From Aquimarina pacifica (GTDB taxonomy: Bacteria > Bacteroidota > Bacteroidia > Flavobacteriales > Flavobacteriaceae): a stretch of 64,000 nucleotides of DNA. The notes under the pieces were generated by a model, which worked only from the letters and a program-made list of their open reading frames with translations, was not told the DNA's origin and searched no databases. The stretch covers positions 1-64,000 of the forward strand of contig NZ_JACC01000041.1 in the NCBI RefSeq assembly GCF_000520955.1, read 5' to 3'. The stretch's first letter is position 1. Each line of letters opens with the position of its first letter. Position numbers and translations under genes: made by a program. Shown piece after piece: positions 35,502 through 44,529 of this stretch.

Positions 35502-38315
35502 TTACCCCACTATATTTACTATTTTTCCGGGTACTACAATTACTTTTTTGGGTGAACGCCCTGCCAATTGTTGCTGTGTTTTTTCATAAGCCATTACTGC
35601 CGATTCGATCTCATCTTTGCTTAAGTCTAAAGATAACTCCATAGTAAAACGCATTTTACCATTAAATGATATGGGATACGCTTTTGTACTTTCTACTAAG
35701 TGAGAGGCATCAAAAACAGGAAAATCTGAAGTAGCAATAGAATCAACATGTCCTAATTTACTCCATAATTCTTCTGCAATATGAGGTGCATATGGTGAAA
35801 TCAAAATCACTAGTGGTTCTAATATTTCTTTTGACGTACATTTTTGCGCCGTCAATTCATTTACTGCAATCATAAATGTACTCACAGATGTATTAAAAGA
35901 GAAATTCTCTATGTCTTCTTGTACTTTTTTGATGGTTTTATGTAACGTTTTGAGAGCGTCTTTCGTAGGTGCTGTTTCTGTTACAGCAAAGACATCACCA
36001 TTATGATACAATTTCCATAATTTCTTAAGAAAACCGTGTACCCCTGTTATACCAGCTGTGTTCCATGGTTTTGACTGTTCTAATGGCCCTAAGAACATTT
36101 CATATAGTCTCAGACTATCTGCTCCGTATTGTTCACAAATACCATCTGGATTGACAACATTATACCAGCGCTTAGACATTTTTTCTACTTCGCGCCCAAC
36201 AATATACTTTCCATCTTCAAGTTTAAAATCTGCATCTGCAAATTGTGGCTGCCATTTTTTTAACCCATCAATATTTAATTCATCAGAAGCATTTATAAGA
36301 CTTACGTCGACACGAAGCTCTTCTATGTCATATGTTTCTTTTAATGATTTTGAAACGTATGTATTCGAACCACTTATTCTATAAATAATGGCACTTGTCC
36401 CCAAAATCATTCCTTGATTGATCAGTTTTTTGAACGGTTCTTCTACAGGAAGATATCCTCTATCATTTAAAAACTTGGTCCAGAATCTCGAATACAACAA
36501 ATGCCCGGTAGCATGCTCGTTTCCACCAATATACAGGTCTACATTTTGCCAATACCCTAACGCTTCCGCGGAAGCGAATTCATTTTGATTACCCGCATCC
36601 ATATATCGAAATAAATACCACGAACTGCCTGCCCAACCTGGCATTGTATTTAGCTCTAAAGGAAATACGCTCTTGTCATCTATTTTGCTATTAGAAACTA
36701 CTTCGTTTTTCTCTACATCCCAAGCCCAGAAGTCTGCCCGTCCCAGAGGTGGCTCTCCTGTTTCTGTAGGTAGATATTTCTCTACTTCTGGTAGCTTGAT
36801 GGGTAAATGCTCGACATCAATCATTTGTGGCATCCCATCAACATAATATACAGGAAAAGGTTCTCCCCAATATCGTTGACGACTAAATACAGCATCACGA
36901 AGTCTATAATTGGTTTTTCCTTGCCCCTGTCCTAGCTTTTCGAGTTCATAAATAGCTGTCTTTACGGCTTTTTTATACGTAAGGCCATTTAAGAAATCAG
37001 AATTAGCAATCACCGTTTTTTCTTTGTCCGAAAATGCTTCTTCTGAAATATCAACGCCTTCAAAAATATTATGGATTGGGATATCAAAATGTTTCGCAAA
37101 ATCATAATCTCGTTGATCACCGCAAGGAACTGCCATTACGGCTCCTGTACCGTATCCTGCTAACACATAATCTCCGATCCAAATTGGTACAGGTTCTTTG
37201 GTAAATGGATGTTCTGCATACGCCCCTGTAAATACGCCACTAATGGTTTTTACATCTGCCATACGCTCACGTTCGCTTCGTTTTGCTGTTGCTTCAATAT
37301 ATGCGTTTACTTTATTCTTTTGTTCGGGTGTAGTAATTTTGGCAACCAATTCATGTTCTGGTGCAAGTGTCATAAAAGTAACCCCAAATATTGTATCGGG
37401 ACGAGTGGTAAATACTTCTATAACCTCATCATATTCTTTGACGTTAAAAGTAACGCTTGCTCCTACAGATTTTCCTATCCAATTGCGTTGTGATTCTTTT
37501 AGAGAATCTGTCCAATCAATAGTTTCTAAACCTTGTAATAAACGTTCGGCATAGGCAGAAATGCGCATGCTCCATTGTGTCATTTTTTTACGAATTACCG
37601 GATATCCACCTCGTTCAGAAACACCATTTACTATTTCGTCATTTGCCAATACTGTTCCTAACTCAGGGCACCAGTTTACCTCGGTTTCTGCCAAATACGT
37701 AAGTCGGTATTGTAATAGTATCGCTTGCTTTTCTTTGTCAGTAAAACTATTCCATTCTTGTGATGTAAATACAATTGTCTCATCATCACTCACGGCGTTT
37801 ACTGTCGTATTTCCTTTGGCACTAAAAATAGTTTCGAGCTCTTTGATTGCTCTTGCCTTATTGGTATCGATATCATACCATGAATTAAACAATTCTATAA
37901 AAATCCACTGTGTCCACTTATAATACTCTGGACCGCTCGTTCTTACTTCTCGGCTCCAATCAAAAGAGAACCCGATTTTATCAAGTTGCTGACGATATCT
38001 TGCTATATTATCTTTGGTAGTAATTGCGGGGTGTTGTCCTGTCTGAATTGCATATTGTTCTGCTGGCAATCCAAAAGAATCATAGCCCTGCGGATGTAAT
38101 ACATTAAATCCTTTATGACGTTTGTATCTTGCATAAATATCACTGGCGATATATCCTAAGGGATGTCCTACATGTAATCCTGCACCCGATGGATAGGGAA
38201 ACATATCTAAAACGTAATATTTTGGCTTTTGACTGTTGTTTTCGGCCTTAAACGTTTCTTTCTCTGCCCAATAGGCTTGCCACTTGGCTTCAATAGTATT
38301 AAAATCGTAACTCAT
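35502..38315 (-). CDS. leuS: leucyl-tRNA synthetase
   Basis: A 937-residue class I synthetase that charges tRNA(Leu). MFPYPSGAGLHVGHPLGY holds the HIGH motif as HVGH (48-51). The CP1 editing domain follows (EVFTTRPDTIFGVTFMTLAP), then MPGWAGSSWYLFRYMDAGN, and the KMSKS motif reads KMSKR in VEKMSKRWYNVVNPD near residue 711. It is longer than the 860-residue E. coli enzyme owing to insertions in the CP1 and Leu-specific regions, as in other Bacteroidetes. It has a plausible promoter of its own. Confidence 0.96.
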   Translation of the reverse strand: MSYDFNTIEAKWQAYWAEKETFKAENNSQKPKYYVLDMFPYPSGAGLHVGHPLGYIASDIYARYKRHKGFNVLHPQGYDSFGLPAEQYAIQTGQHPAITTKDNIARYRQQLDKIGFSFDWSREVRTSGPEYYKWTQWIFIELFNSWYDIDTNKARAIKELETIFSAKGNTTVNAVSDDETIVFTSQEWNSFTDKEKQAILLQYRLTYLAETEVNWCPELGTVLANDEIVNGVSERGGYPVIRKKMTQWSMRISAYAERLLQGLETIDWTDSLKESQRNWIGKSVGASVTFNVKEYDEVIEVFTTRPDTIFGVTFMTLAPEHELVAKITTPEQKNKVNAYIEATAKRSERERMADVKTISGVFTGAYAEHPFTKEPVPIWIGDYVLAGYGTGAVMAVPCGDQRDYDFAKHFDIPIHNIFEGVDISEEAFSDKEKTVIANSDFLNGLTYKKAVKTAIYELEKLGQGQGKTNYRLRDAVFSRQRYWGEPFPVYYVDGMPQMIDVEHLPIKLPEVEKYLPTETGEPPLGRADFWAWDVEKNEVVSNSKIDDKSVFPLELNTMPGWAGSSWYLFRYMDAGNQNEFASAEALGYWQNVDLYIGGNEHATGHLLYSRFWTKFLNDRGYLPVEEPFKKLINQGMILGTSAIIYRISGSNTYVSKSLKETYDIEELRVDVSLINASDELNIDGLKKWQPQFADADFKLEDGKYIVGREVEKMSKRWYNVVNPDGICEQYGADSLRLYEMFLGPLEQSKPWNTAGITGVHGFLKKLWKLYHNGDVFAVTETAPTKDALKTLHKTIKKVQEDIENFSFNTSVSTFMIAVNELTAQKCTSKEILEPLVILISPYAPHIAEELWSKLGHVDSIATSDFPVFDASHLVESTKAYPISFNGKMRFTMELSLDLSKDEIESAVMAYEKTQQQLAGRSPKKVIVVPGKIVNIVG

Positions 38316-38354
38316 TACGTTTACTTCAAAAGTTCTTAATTCTTATAATGAGTG

Positions 38355-38386
38355 CAAAAATATACCTATTACTAGTAATATTACAA
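38355..38386 (-). promoter_or_regulatory. candidate promoter of leuS
   Basis: On the minus strand, ATTG (38387-38384), a 21-base gap and TATTTTTG (38362-38355). The -7 box is exact and the -33 box partial. The leader is about 35 bases. Confidence 0.4.
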
Positions 38387-38455
38387 TATATTCTAGGAAA
38401 TGTAATACGATGAGCATTCATTTCCTTTCAAATAGTACGCTTCTCCTAAAAAAAA

Positions 38456-39379
38456 TTAACTTCTGGCCTTATTTTCCATCAGCTGTAAACAACTGTATAT
38501 AAAATGATTTGTGGGTGTTGCTATTTCTAATTTTTCACCCTCACGCACTATAAACCCATTAAAATTATAGAGTTCTGAGGGTCTTCCTGCCATAATATCT
38601 CGCTGAGTTGATGCTGTCGAATCGAAAGGTTGCATGCTTATAAAAGTCATAATACGATCTACCAAATTCTCTGGTAAAGTAACTCCTTTGGCTGTACCAA
38701 TATTATGAATTTCTGTAGCAGTCTCACTCATAATGTTTCTGGTTTCAGGATTTTGATACATCTCACCAATAGTTGCTCGTGTTAATGCTCCTAATCCACT
38801 CACCGTCGCTATGAACATAAATTTACTCCAGATATCTACATGAATGTTATCAGAAATTGTACTTAAAAACCCTGCTTTATCAAATATAGCTTTGGGTATT
38901 TGTAATCGTTGTGTTTTAAGAGCATCAAGCTCTCCAAAAATAATCTCAGGAGGGTGTCCGAAATGAGAAATAATACCTGGGGCTTCTATTTTGCTATATA
39001 TTTTACATAATCCGCCAACTACATGTTTACTATCAATTACGTCACATAGTTTTTCTGCATTATCAGCTCCATTTTGCAACGGCATAACAATGGTTGTATC
39101 TTTTAGGATAGGTTTGATTAGTTCACCTGCATTAGCCACTTGCCAAGATTTTGTACAAATCAAAATCAAATCTGCTTTTTCTACCTGTTTAAGAACATCG
39201 GTCGCCTTAAACGAATTTGTCTTAAAATCACCATCAACACTTTTAACTTCTAATCCATTCGTTTGCATGGCTTCTAGATGTTTTCCTCTCGCAACAAAAG
39301 TTACTTTCTGACCTGAATGCGCTATTTTTCCTCCAAAATACCCTCCGACTCCCCCGACACCTATAATGACTGTATGCAT
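38456..39379 (-). CDS. panE: ketopantoate reductase family protein (2-dehydropantoate 2-reductase)
   Basis: A 307-residue NADP-dependent reductase. The N-terminus HTVIIGVGGVGGYFGGKIA is the ApbA/PanE nucleotide site, and DLILICTKSWQVANAGELI, VMPLQNGADNAEKL and WSKFMFIATVSGLGALTRAT match the family, including the conserved Lys in the ICTKSW strand. PanE reduces ketopantoate to pantoate in coenzyme A synthesis, but paralogues with other substrates exist. I set the start at ATG 39379, which begins directly at the Rossmann strand; the upstream in-frame start is TTG. Confidence 0.8.
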   Translation of the reverse strand: MHTVIIGVGGVGGYFGGKIAHSGQKVTFVARGKHLEAMQTNGLEVKSVDGDFKTNSFKATDVLKQVEKADLILICTKSWQVANAGELIKPILKDTTIVMPLQNGADNAEKLCDVIDSKHVVGGLCKIYSKIEAPGIISHFGHPPEIIFGELDALKTQRLQIPKAIFDKAGFLSTISDNIHVDIWSKFMFIATVSGLGALTRATIGEMYQNPETRNIMSETATEIHNIGTAKGVTLPENLVDRIMTFISMQPFDSTASTQRDIMAGRPSELYNFNGFIVREGEKLEIATPTNHFIYSCLQLMENKARS

Positions 39380-39536
39380 GCTTTTATTTTTTATCAAATT
39401 CTAAAATGTGAAGGGCCACATATCCTATTTCTATACCAACTATCAAAAATATTAATTTTATAGCGGCGTTATTCACATTGTAAACCAAAGTTAATTAACT
39501 ATTCTTTATTATTTTTACGAACAAATCAGTTTATTT

Positions 39537-40415
39537 ATGAGTTCTTCTTTTGACAAATACCAAAAACGCAGATTAATTTCTTCTTATTTCTCTGTGGTGA
39601 TTAGTATTTCTCTTGTTCTTTTTTTATTAGGTCTATTAGGGCTTTTGGTACTTAACACAAAAAAAGTAGCTGACCATTTTAAAGAAAAAATTGCACTTAC
39701 TATTTATTTAAAAGATACCGCAAAAGATATAGAAATAAAGCAACTACAAAAAACGCTGGCACTTGCAGAATACACAAAATCTACTACGTATATTTCTAAA
39801 GATGAAGCCGCAGAAGCGCATAGCAAAGATATTGGAGAAAATTTTATGGACTTTTTGGGATATAATCCACTTCAAAACTCTATTGACGTCTTTCTAAAAG
39901 CAGATTTTGTAGATCCTGCTAAAATTGAAACGATTAATGCCTCTATCATAAAAAAGGATTTTGTTGATGAAGTAATCTATGACAAACCTCTTATCTCATT
40001 ACTTAATGACAATATTAAACGAATTAGTTTTTGGGTCTTATTGATTAGTGGGGTTTTTACTTTTATAGCGGTCCTACTAATTAATAGTTCTATTCGTTTA
40101 TCTGTTTACTCTAAGCGATTTATTATTAAAACAATGCAAATGGTGGGAGCCACCAAGAGATTTATTAGAAGACCTTTTGTCTGGAAAAGTGTTCGCTTAG
40201 GAATGATAGGTGCCATAGTTGCGCTTATTGGCGTAGGCATTGTACTATATTATCTTAATCAGGCATTTCCCGAACTGGCCTTATTAAATGACAAAATCTT
40301 GTTAGGAATTCTGTTTTTTGGTGTTTTTGGGATGGGTGTATTAATAACATGGATAAGTACGTTCTTTGCGACTCAAAGATTCTTGAATCTAAGAACTGAT
40401 GAGCTTTATTATTAA
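39537..40415 (+). CDS. ftsX: cell division protein FtsX
   Basis: A 292-residue ABC-transporter permease-like protein. One N-terminal helix (SVVISISLVLFLLGLLGLLV) is followed by a periplasmic domain of about 110 residues (KIALTIYLKDTAKDIEIKQL and FVDEVIYDKPLISLLNDNIK) and then three helices, with MQMVGATKRFIRRPFVWKS between them, which is the FtsX signature. With FtsE (not in this window) it controls peptidoglycan hydrolysis at the septum. First gene of the rightward run. Confidence 0.93.
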   Translation: MSSSFDKYQKRRLISSYFSVVISISLVLFLLGLLGLLVLNTKKVADHFKEKIALTIYLKDTAKDIEIKQLQKTLALAEYTKSTTYISKDEAAEAHSKDIGENFMDFLGYNPLQNSIDVFLKADFVDPAKIETINASIIKKDFVDEVIYDKPLISLLNDNIKRISFWVLLISGVFTFIAVLLINSSIRLSVYSKRFIIKTMQMVGATKRFIRRPFVWKSVRLGMIGAIVALIGVGIVLYYLNQAFPELALLNDKILLGILFFGVFGMGVLITWISTFFATQRFLNLRTDELYY

Positions 40416-40442
40416 AACATCTTTTAACACAACTTGTAATGC

Positions 40443-41273
40443 ATGGGAGCAATAGAATGGAATGTAGATCCTGAAATCTTTCGATTATTTGATACTTTTC
40501 CGGTTAAATATTATGGCCTCTTCTTCGTTAGCGGATTGCTACTAGGCTATAATCTGGTAAAAAGAGTATATCGATTGGAAAATATTCCTGTAGAAAACCT
40601 AGAAAAACTTTCTACCTATATCTTTGCAGGAATATTAATTGGCGCTCGTTTAGGACATTGCTTGTTCTATGATTTCGCTTATTTCTCTCAACACCCATTA
40701 GAGATATTTCTTCCTTTTCAGATAGTAAATGGTTCATGGCATTTTACAGGTTTTTCGGGACTTGCAAGTCATGGCGGAAGTATTGGTGCATTGCTAGCTA
40801 TTATTTTGTATTGTAGAAAAAACAAAACATCGGTTCTTTGGGTAATGGATCGTGTAGCGCTGGGCACTCCTATTACCGGAGCATTTATTCGGCTAGGAAA
40901 CCTAATGAATTCTGAAATTTACGGAAAACCAACTCATGGGGATTACGGAATGATATTCGTTCGGGATGATATGATCCCAAGACACCCGACACAATTGTAT
41001 GAAGCTTGTACCTATCTATTAATATTTGCATTATTATGGTATCTATATAAAAAAACCAATGTGATTAAAAAAGAAGGAGTTTTGTTGGGGGTACTGTTAT
41101 CTGTATTATTCTGTGCACGACTAATTTTAGAGTTTTTCAAAGAAAATCAGGTAGCCTTTGAAGATTCAATGACCCTAAATATGGGCCAACTATTAAGTCT
41201 ACCCTTTATCATCATAGGTGTATTTTTAATAATCAGAGGTAAAGAGAAATCTGTTTTAGAAACAAAAAAGTAA
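40443..41273 (+). CDS. lgt: prolipoprotein diacylglyceryl transferase
   Basis: A 276-residue integral membrane enzyme with about seven helices. It moves a diacylglyceryl group from phosphatidylglycerol onto the lipobox Cys of prolipoproteins, before signal peptidase II acts. Marks: PVKYYGLFFVSGLLLGYNL, GARLGHCLFYD, ASHGGSIGALLA and the Lgt signature AFIRLGNLMNSEIYGK, then PRHPTQLYEA near the active site. The ATG at 40443 fits the usual EWNVDPEIF beginning. It lies 27 bases after ftsX and overlaps the next gene by one base (TAATG). Confidence 0.92.
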   Translation: MGAIEWNVDPEIFRLFDTFPVKYYGLFFVSGLLLGYNLVKRVYRLENIPVENLEKLSTYIFAGILIGARLGHCLFYDFAYFSQHPLEIFLPFQIVNGSWHFTGFSGLASHGGSIGALLAIILYCRKNKTSVLWVMDRVALGTPITGAFIRLGNLMNSEIYGKPTHGDYGMIFVRDDMIPRHPTQLYEACTYLLIFALLWYLYKKTNVIKKEGVLLGVLLSVLFCARLILEFFKENQVAFEDSMTLNMGQLLSLPFIIIGVFLIIRGKEKSVLETKK

Positions 41274-41680
41274 TGGGAAAAGGCACAAAAATATATCTTA
41301 CTGTACTCTTTATTCTCTTCCTTCTATTTATGGCTGTTGTGATACAAACCTTTCGCCCTGTGCGTAATGTACAACCAGAAGATGTATTAAAAATTACAGG
41401 AACAGTGATTGATATTAATGACGCCCCAGGTTTTGATATTTCTTTTACTTTAAAAGATGATTTGCACTATTATTATATTAATAGAGGACTTCAATACAAT
41501 CTTTCTGCAGATTCTTTGCGCTCAGATCTTCTAGATAAAAAAGTTACTTTGTATGTCATAAAAAGATGGACTATATTTACGCGTGATAAAAATATGGGAC
41601 ATATCTCTAAATTAATGATAGATGATCGCATAATTTTTAATGAGATAAATAACGATATTCATGAGCAAACAATCAAATAA
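41273..41680 (+). CDS. membrane-anchored protein of unknown function
   Basis: 135 residues with one N-terminal helix (IYLTVLFILFLLFMAVVIQT) and a soluble beta-rich part (DVLKITGTVIDINDAPGFDI, LDKKVTLYVIKRWTIFTRDK) that may be an OB-like barrel; I do not recognise the family. It is coupled to lgt by a one-base overlap, and its last 20 bases overlap the start of the DUF3098 gene. The location suggests an envelope role. Confidence 0.65.
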   Translation: MGKGTKIYLTVLFILFLLFMAVVIQTFRPVRNVQPEDVLKITGTVIDINDAPGFDISFTLKDDLHYYYINRGLQYNLSADSLRSDLLDKKVTLYVIKRWTIFTRDKNMGHISKLMIDDRIIFNEINNDIHEQTIK

Positions 41681-41927
41681 AAACACACCACATAAACCGG
41701 ATTATGTTTTTGGGAAGAAAAATTATATGGTAATGGCTATTGGTATTGCTGTAATTGCTTTGGGATTTATTCTTATGGCTGGTGGCGGAAGCGATGATCC
41801 TAATGTGTTTAATCCAGACATCTATAATTTCAGAAGAATACGATTGGCTCCTACTATAGTTTTAATTGGTTTTGGTATCGAAGTATATGCGATTTTACTT
41901 GACCCTAATAAGAAGAAAAAACAATAA
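41661..41927 (+). CDS. DUF3098 membrane protein
   Basis: An 88-residue protein with two helices (YMVMAIGIAVIALGFILMAG and APTIVLIGFGIEVYAILLDP), joined by the family's GGGSDDPNVFNPDIYNFRRI. DUF3098 proteins are usually found between ftsX and uppP in Bacteroidetes, as here. Function unknown. The ATG lies 20 bases inside the previous gene, so translation is coupled. Confidence 0.9.
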   Translation: MSKQSNKNTPHKPDYVFGKKNYMVMAIGIAVIALGFILMAGGGSDDPNVFNPDIYNFRRIRLAPTIVLIGFGIEVYAILLDPNKKKKQ

Positions 41928-41954
41928 TTAAAACTATAATTATAGTGGTAATTA

Positions 41955-41962
41955 TATATTTG
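41955..41962 (+). promoter_or_regulatory. candidate -7 element upstream of uppP
   Basis: TATATTTG, exact to TAnnTTTG, 29 bases before the uppP ATG. No clear -33 box was seen. Confidence 0.3.
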
Positions 41963-41991
41963 CATCGAATTTATCCAAACTAAACTCCTCT

Positions 41992-42786
41992 ATGGAAATT
42001 ATTGATGCGATTGTTTTAGGAATCATACAAGGGCTCACTGAATTTTTACCTGTCTCATCTAGCGGTCACCTAGAATTAGGAAAAGCCCTTTTGGGTGATA
42101 AAAGTATCCCCGAAGAATCCCTTCTATTTACGGTGGTATTGCACTTTGCTACAGCACTTAGTACTATTGTGATATTTAGAAAAGATATATGGATAATTCT
42201 CAAAGGATTATTACAATTCAAGAACAATGAGGAAACTCTTTTTTCTCTTAAAATTATCCTTTCTATGATTCCGGCTGTATTGGTTGGATTATTTTTTGAA
42301 GAACAATTAGAACAACTTTTTGGTGGTAATATTATGTTCGTTGGCTTTATGCTTCTTATAACGGCTGCATTATTATGGTTTGCAGATAAAGCAAAGAGCA
42401 CCAGAAAGTCGGTTAGTAACTCTAATGCATTTGTAATTGGTATTGCCCAAGCAATAGCAATGTTACCAGGAATCTCTCGTAGTGGCGCTACCATTTCTAC
42501 GTCGGTATTGTTAGGAAACGACAAGACAAAAGCAGCACGCTTTTCATTCTTAATGGTCATCCCTCTTATTTTTGGAAAAATTGCCAAAGATATTTTAAGC
42601 GGCGATCTTACTTTTTCTTCAGAAAATAGTATCCCTATAGGTCTTGGTTTTATTGCTGCATTTGTATCGGGACTTTTCGCCTGTACCTGGATGATTTCGT
42701 TGGTAAAAAAGAGTAAGTTAACTTATTTTGCCGTATATTGTGTCGTTGTTGGCTTAATCGCCATCGCCTTTGGTTTTATCAAATAG
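41992..42786 (+). CDS. uppP: undecaprenyl-diphosphatase
   Basis: A 264-residue membrane enzyme (BacA family) with about eight helices, which dephosphorylates undecaprenyl diphosphate to regenerate the lipid carrier for peptidoglycan and other glycans. The two active-site motifs are present: GIIQGLTEFLPVSSSGHLEL (Glu-rich and SSSGH) and MLPGISRSGATISTSVLLG. Length is normal (about 265). It lies 64 bases after the DUF3098 gene and 11 before truB. Confidence 0.96.
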   Translation: MEIIDAIVLGIIQGLTEFLPVSSSGHLELGKALLGDKSIPEESLLFTVVLHFATALSTIVIFRKDIWIILKGLLQFKNNEETLFSLKIILSMIPAVLVGLFFEEQLEQLFGGNIMFVGFMLLITAALLWFADKAKSTRKSVSNSNAFVIGIAQAIAMLPGISRSGATISTSVLLGNDKTKAARFSFLMVIPLIFGKIAKDILSGDLTFSSENSIPIGLGFIAAFVSGLFACTWMISLVKKSKLTYFAVYCVVVGLIAIAFGFIK

Positions 42787-42797
42787 CCCCCTCTATA

Positions 42798-43520
42798 ATG
42801 TTAACCGAACAAAACTATAAAGATGGTCAAGTTCTTTTGATCGATAAACCCTTGCAATGGACATCTTTCCAGGTTGTAAATAAATTGAGATGGCTTATTA
42901 AGCAGCAATTCGGGATTAAAAAAATCAAAGTTGGACACGCTGGTACATTAGATCCACTTGCAGAAGGATTATTAGTGATTTGTACAGGAAAATTCACGAA
43001 ACGCATTCAGGAATTTCAAGGACAGTCTAAAGAATATACAGGCACCTTTAAGTTAGGTGCAACTACCCCCTCTTACGACTTAGAAACGGCTATTGACGAA
43101 ACTTTTCCGACTGATCATATTTCTAGTCAAAAAATACTAGAAACATCGTCACATTTTATTGGAGAGATAGCGCAATTTCCTCCTGTTTTTTCTGCCCTAA
43201 AAAAAGATGGAAAACGATTATATGAATATGCACGAGAAGGAGAGGCCGTAAAAATTAATGCAAGAAAAATACACATTCATGAATTTGAAATTACCCGTAT
43301 AGAACTGCCAGAAGTAGATTTTAGAGTAGTTTGTGGTAAAGGAACTTATATACGATCATTAGCACACGATTTTGGTAAAAAATTAGAAAGCGGGGCTCAC
43401 TTAACTGCGCTGAAAAGAACTAAAATAGGGTCATTTTCTCTTGAAGATGCTATGACCATTACATCTTTTGAAAATCAGTTAAGTCCAAAAATAAAAACTA
43501 CGCAAAATATTGTAGAATAA
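42798..43520 (+). CDS. truB: tRNA pseudouridine(55) synthase
   Basis: A 240-residue enzyme that makes pseudouridine 55 in the T-loop of tRNAs. The catalytic Asp is in VGHAGTLDPLAEGLLVICTG; FPPVFSALKKDGKRLYEYAR and FRVVCGKGTYIRSLAHDFGK are further TruB marks. An in-frame reading extends upstream into uppP, but ATG 42798 begins 11 bases after the uppP stop and yields the usual N-terminus (YKDGQVLLIDKPLQWTSF). Confidence 0.94.
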   Translation: MLTEQNYKDGQVLLIDKPLQWTSFQVVNKLRWLIKQQFGIKKIKVGHAGTLDPLAEGLLVICTGKFTKRIQEFQGQSKEYTGTFKLGATTPSYDLETAIDETFPTDHISSQKILETSSHFIGEIAQFPPVFSALKKDGKRLYEYAREGEAVKINARKIHIHEFEITRIELPEVDFRVVCGKGTYIRSLAHDFGKKLESGAHLTALKRTKIGSFSLEDAMTITSFENQLSPKIKTTQNIVE

Positions 43521-43538
43521 AAGAAGTTATAGATACCT

Positions 43539-44240
43539 ATGGAATTTATAGAAAAACATAAAGCCCTTATAATCACATTAATGCTTATGGGAATTGTTGT
43601 TATGAGTCTTTATAACATCAATATGATTAATAAGCAAAAAGAGCAGTCAGAAATTTTGATGGAAATTCCTGAAGAATTTCTATCTGAACTTGAAGAAGAG
43701 CAACAACCTGAAGAAGACTTGATGGCGCAAGAAAACAGACAACTTGATAATGCCAGAAGAACACATGAAGCGTATAATGAAGATTTTGAAGATCATGACG
43801 AAGTAGAGGAAAGAATTAAGTCTCTAATGGAAGCCGAAGAAGCATCAGCAGGTGACGAAGCCGATCCGAGTGAGGGAGAAGCTGCTCTTGATGAAGAAGA
43901 AAAAAAAGAAGACCTTGACAAAAAAGAGAAAGAAAAATTAGAAGAGAGTGAGACGAATAACCGAAATAGTTCTTTGACGTATGTTCTTAAGGACAGAAAA
44001 TCTGTAGAGTTACCAAACCCTGTATATACATGTAATGGGAGTGGTAAAGTTGTAGTAAAAATAGAAGTAAACAAAAATGGGTATGTTATCGATACCAAAG
44101 TCGACAAAAAAAGCTCTACTACTCGCAATGAGTGCTTATTTGACAATGCAATGCAGTATGCCAGACAAGCTTTATTCTCTCGTTCTGATATAGAAAAACA
44201 AGAAGGATCAATTACATATTATTTTAATTACGGAGAATAA
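43539..44240 (+). CDS. TonB-like energy transducer-type protein
   Basis: 233 residues. One N-terminal helix (HKALIITLMLMGIVVMSLYN), a long acidic linker (about 45-140, rich in Glu, Asp and Lys, unlike the Pro-rich linker of classical TonB), and a C-terminal domain (about 160-233) with GSGKVVVKIEVNKNGYVIDT and ARQALFSRSDIEKQEGSIT, the beta-alpha-beta pattern of TonB C-termini. It follows truB by 18 bases. It may connect to outer-membrane receptors; no ExbB/ExbD is near. Confidence 0.7.
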   Translation: MEFIEKHKALIITLMLMGIVVMSLYNINMINKQKEQSEILMEIPEEFLSELEEEQQPEEDLMAQENRQLDNARRTHEAYNEDFEDHDEVEERIKSLMEAEEASAGDEADPSEGEAALDEEEKKEDLDKKEKEKLEESETNNRNSSLTYVLKDRKSVELPNPVYTCNGSGKVVVKIEVNKNGYVIDTKVDKKSSTTRNECLFDNAMQYARQALFSRSDIEKQEGSITYYFNYGE

Positions 44241-44418
44241 TTAAGTTGTTTTGCCATCATGATGATATCATTAGACTAATAAATAAAACATCTTTATTTA
44301 TTATTTAACACTGAGAAATGCAGCAGCACTCTTATACCAAGTATGAGGTAATATAGTCCAAAAGACTTGTTCATTTCTTTTTGTACTTCCTTGCTTATCT
44401 GAAATTACTATCTAAAAT

Positions 44419-44455
44419 AAAAAAAAGCCACATATACGTATTTTGTATATGCGGC
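44419..44455 (-). terminator. terminator of the lipase-like gene
   Basis: On the minus strand GCCGCATATAC (44455-44445) pairs with GTATATGTGGC (44437-44427) including one G-U, then eight T. It lies 75 bases past the stop of the lipase-like gene. Confidence 0.8.
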
Positions 44456-44529
44456 CATAAAAATAGAACTGAAAACTCATTCTATTTTTTACCCTAACCC
44501 TACGAATTATAAAAACTCAATAGGCTTAT

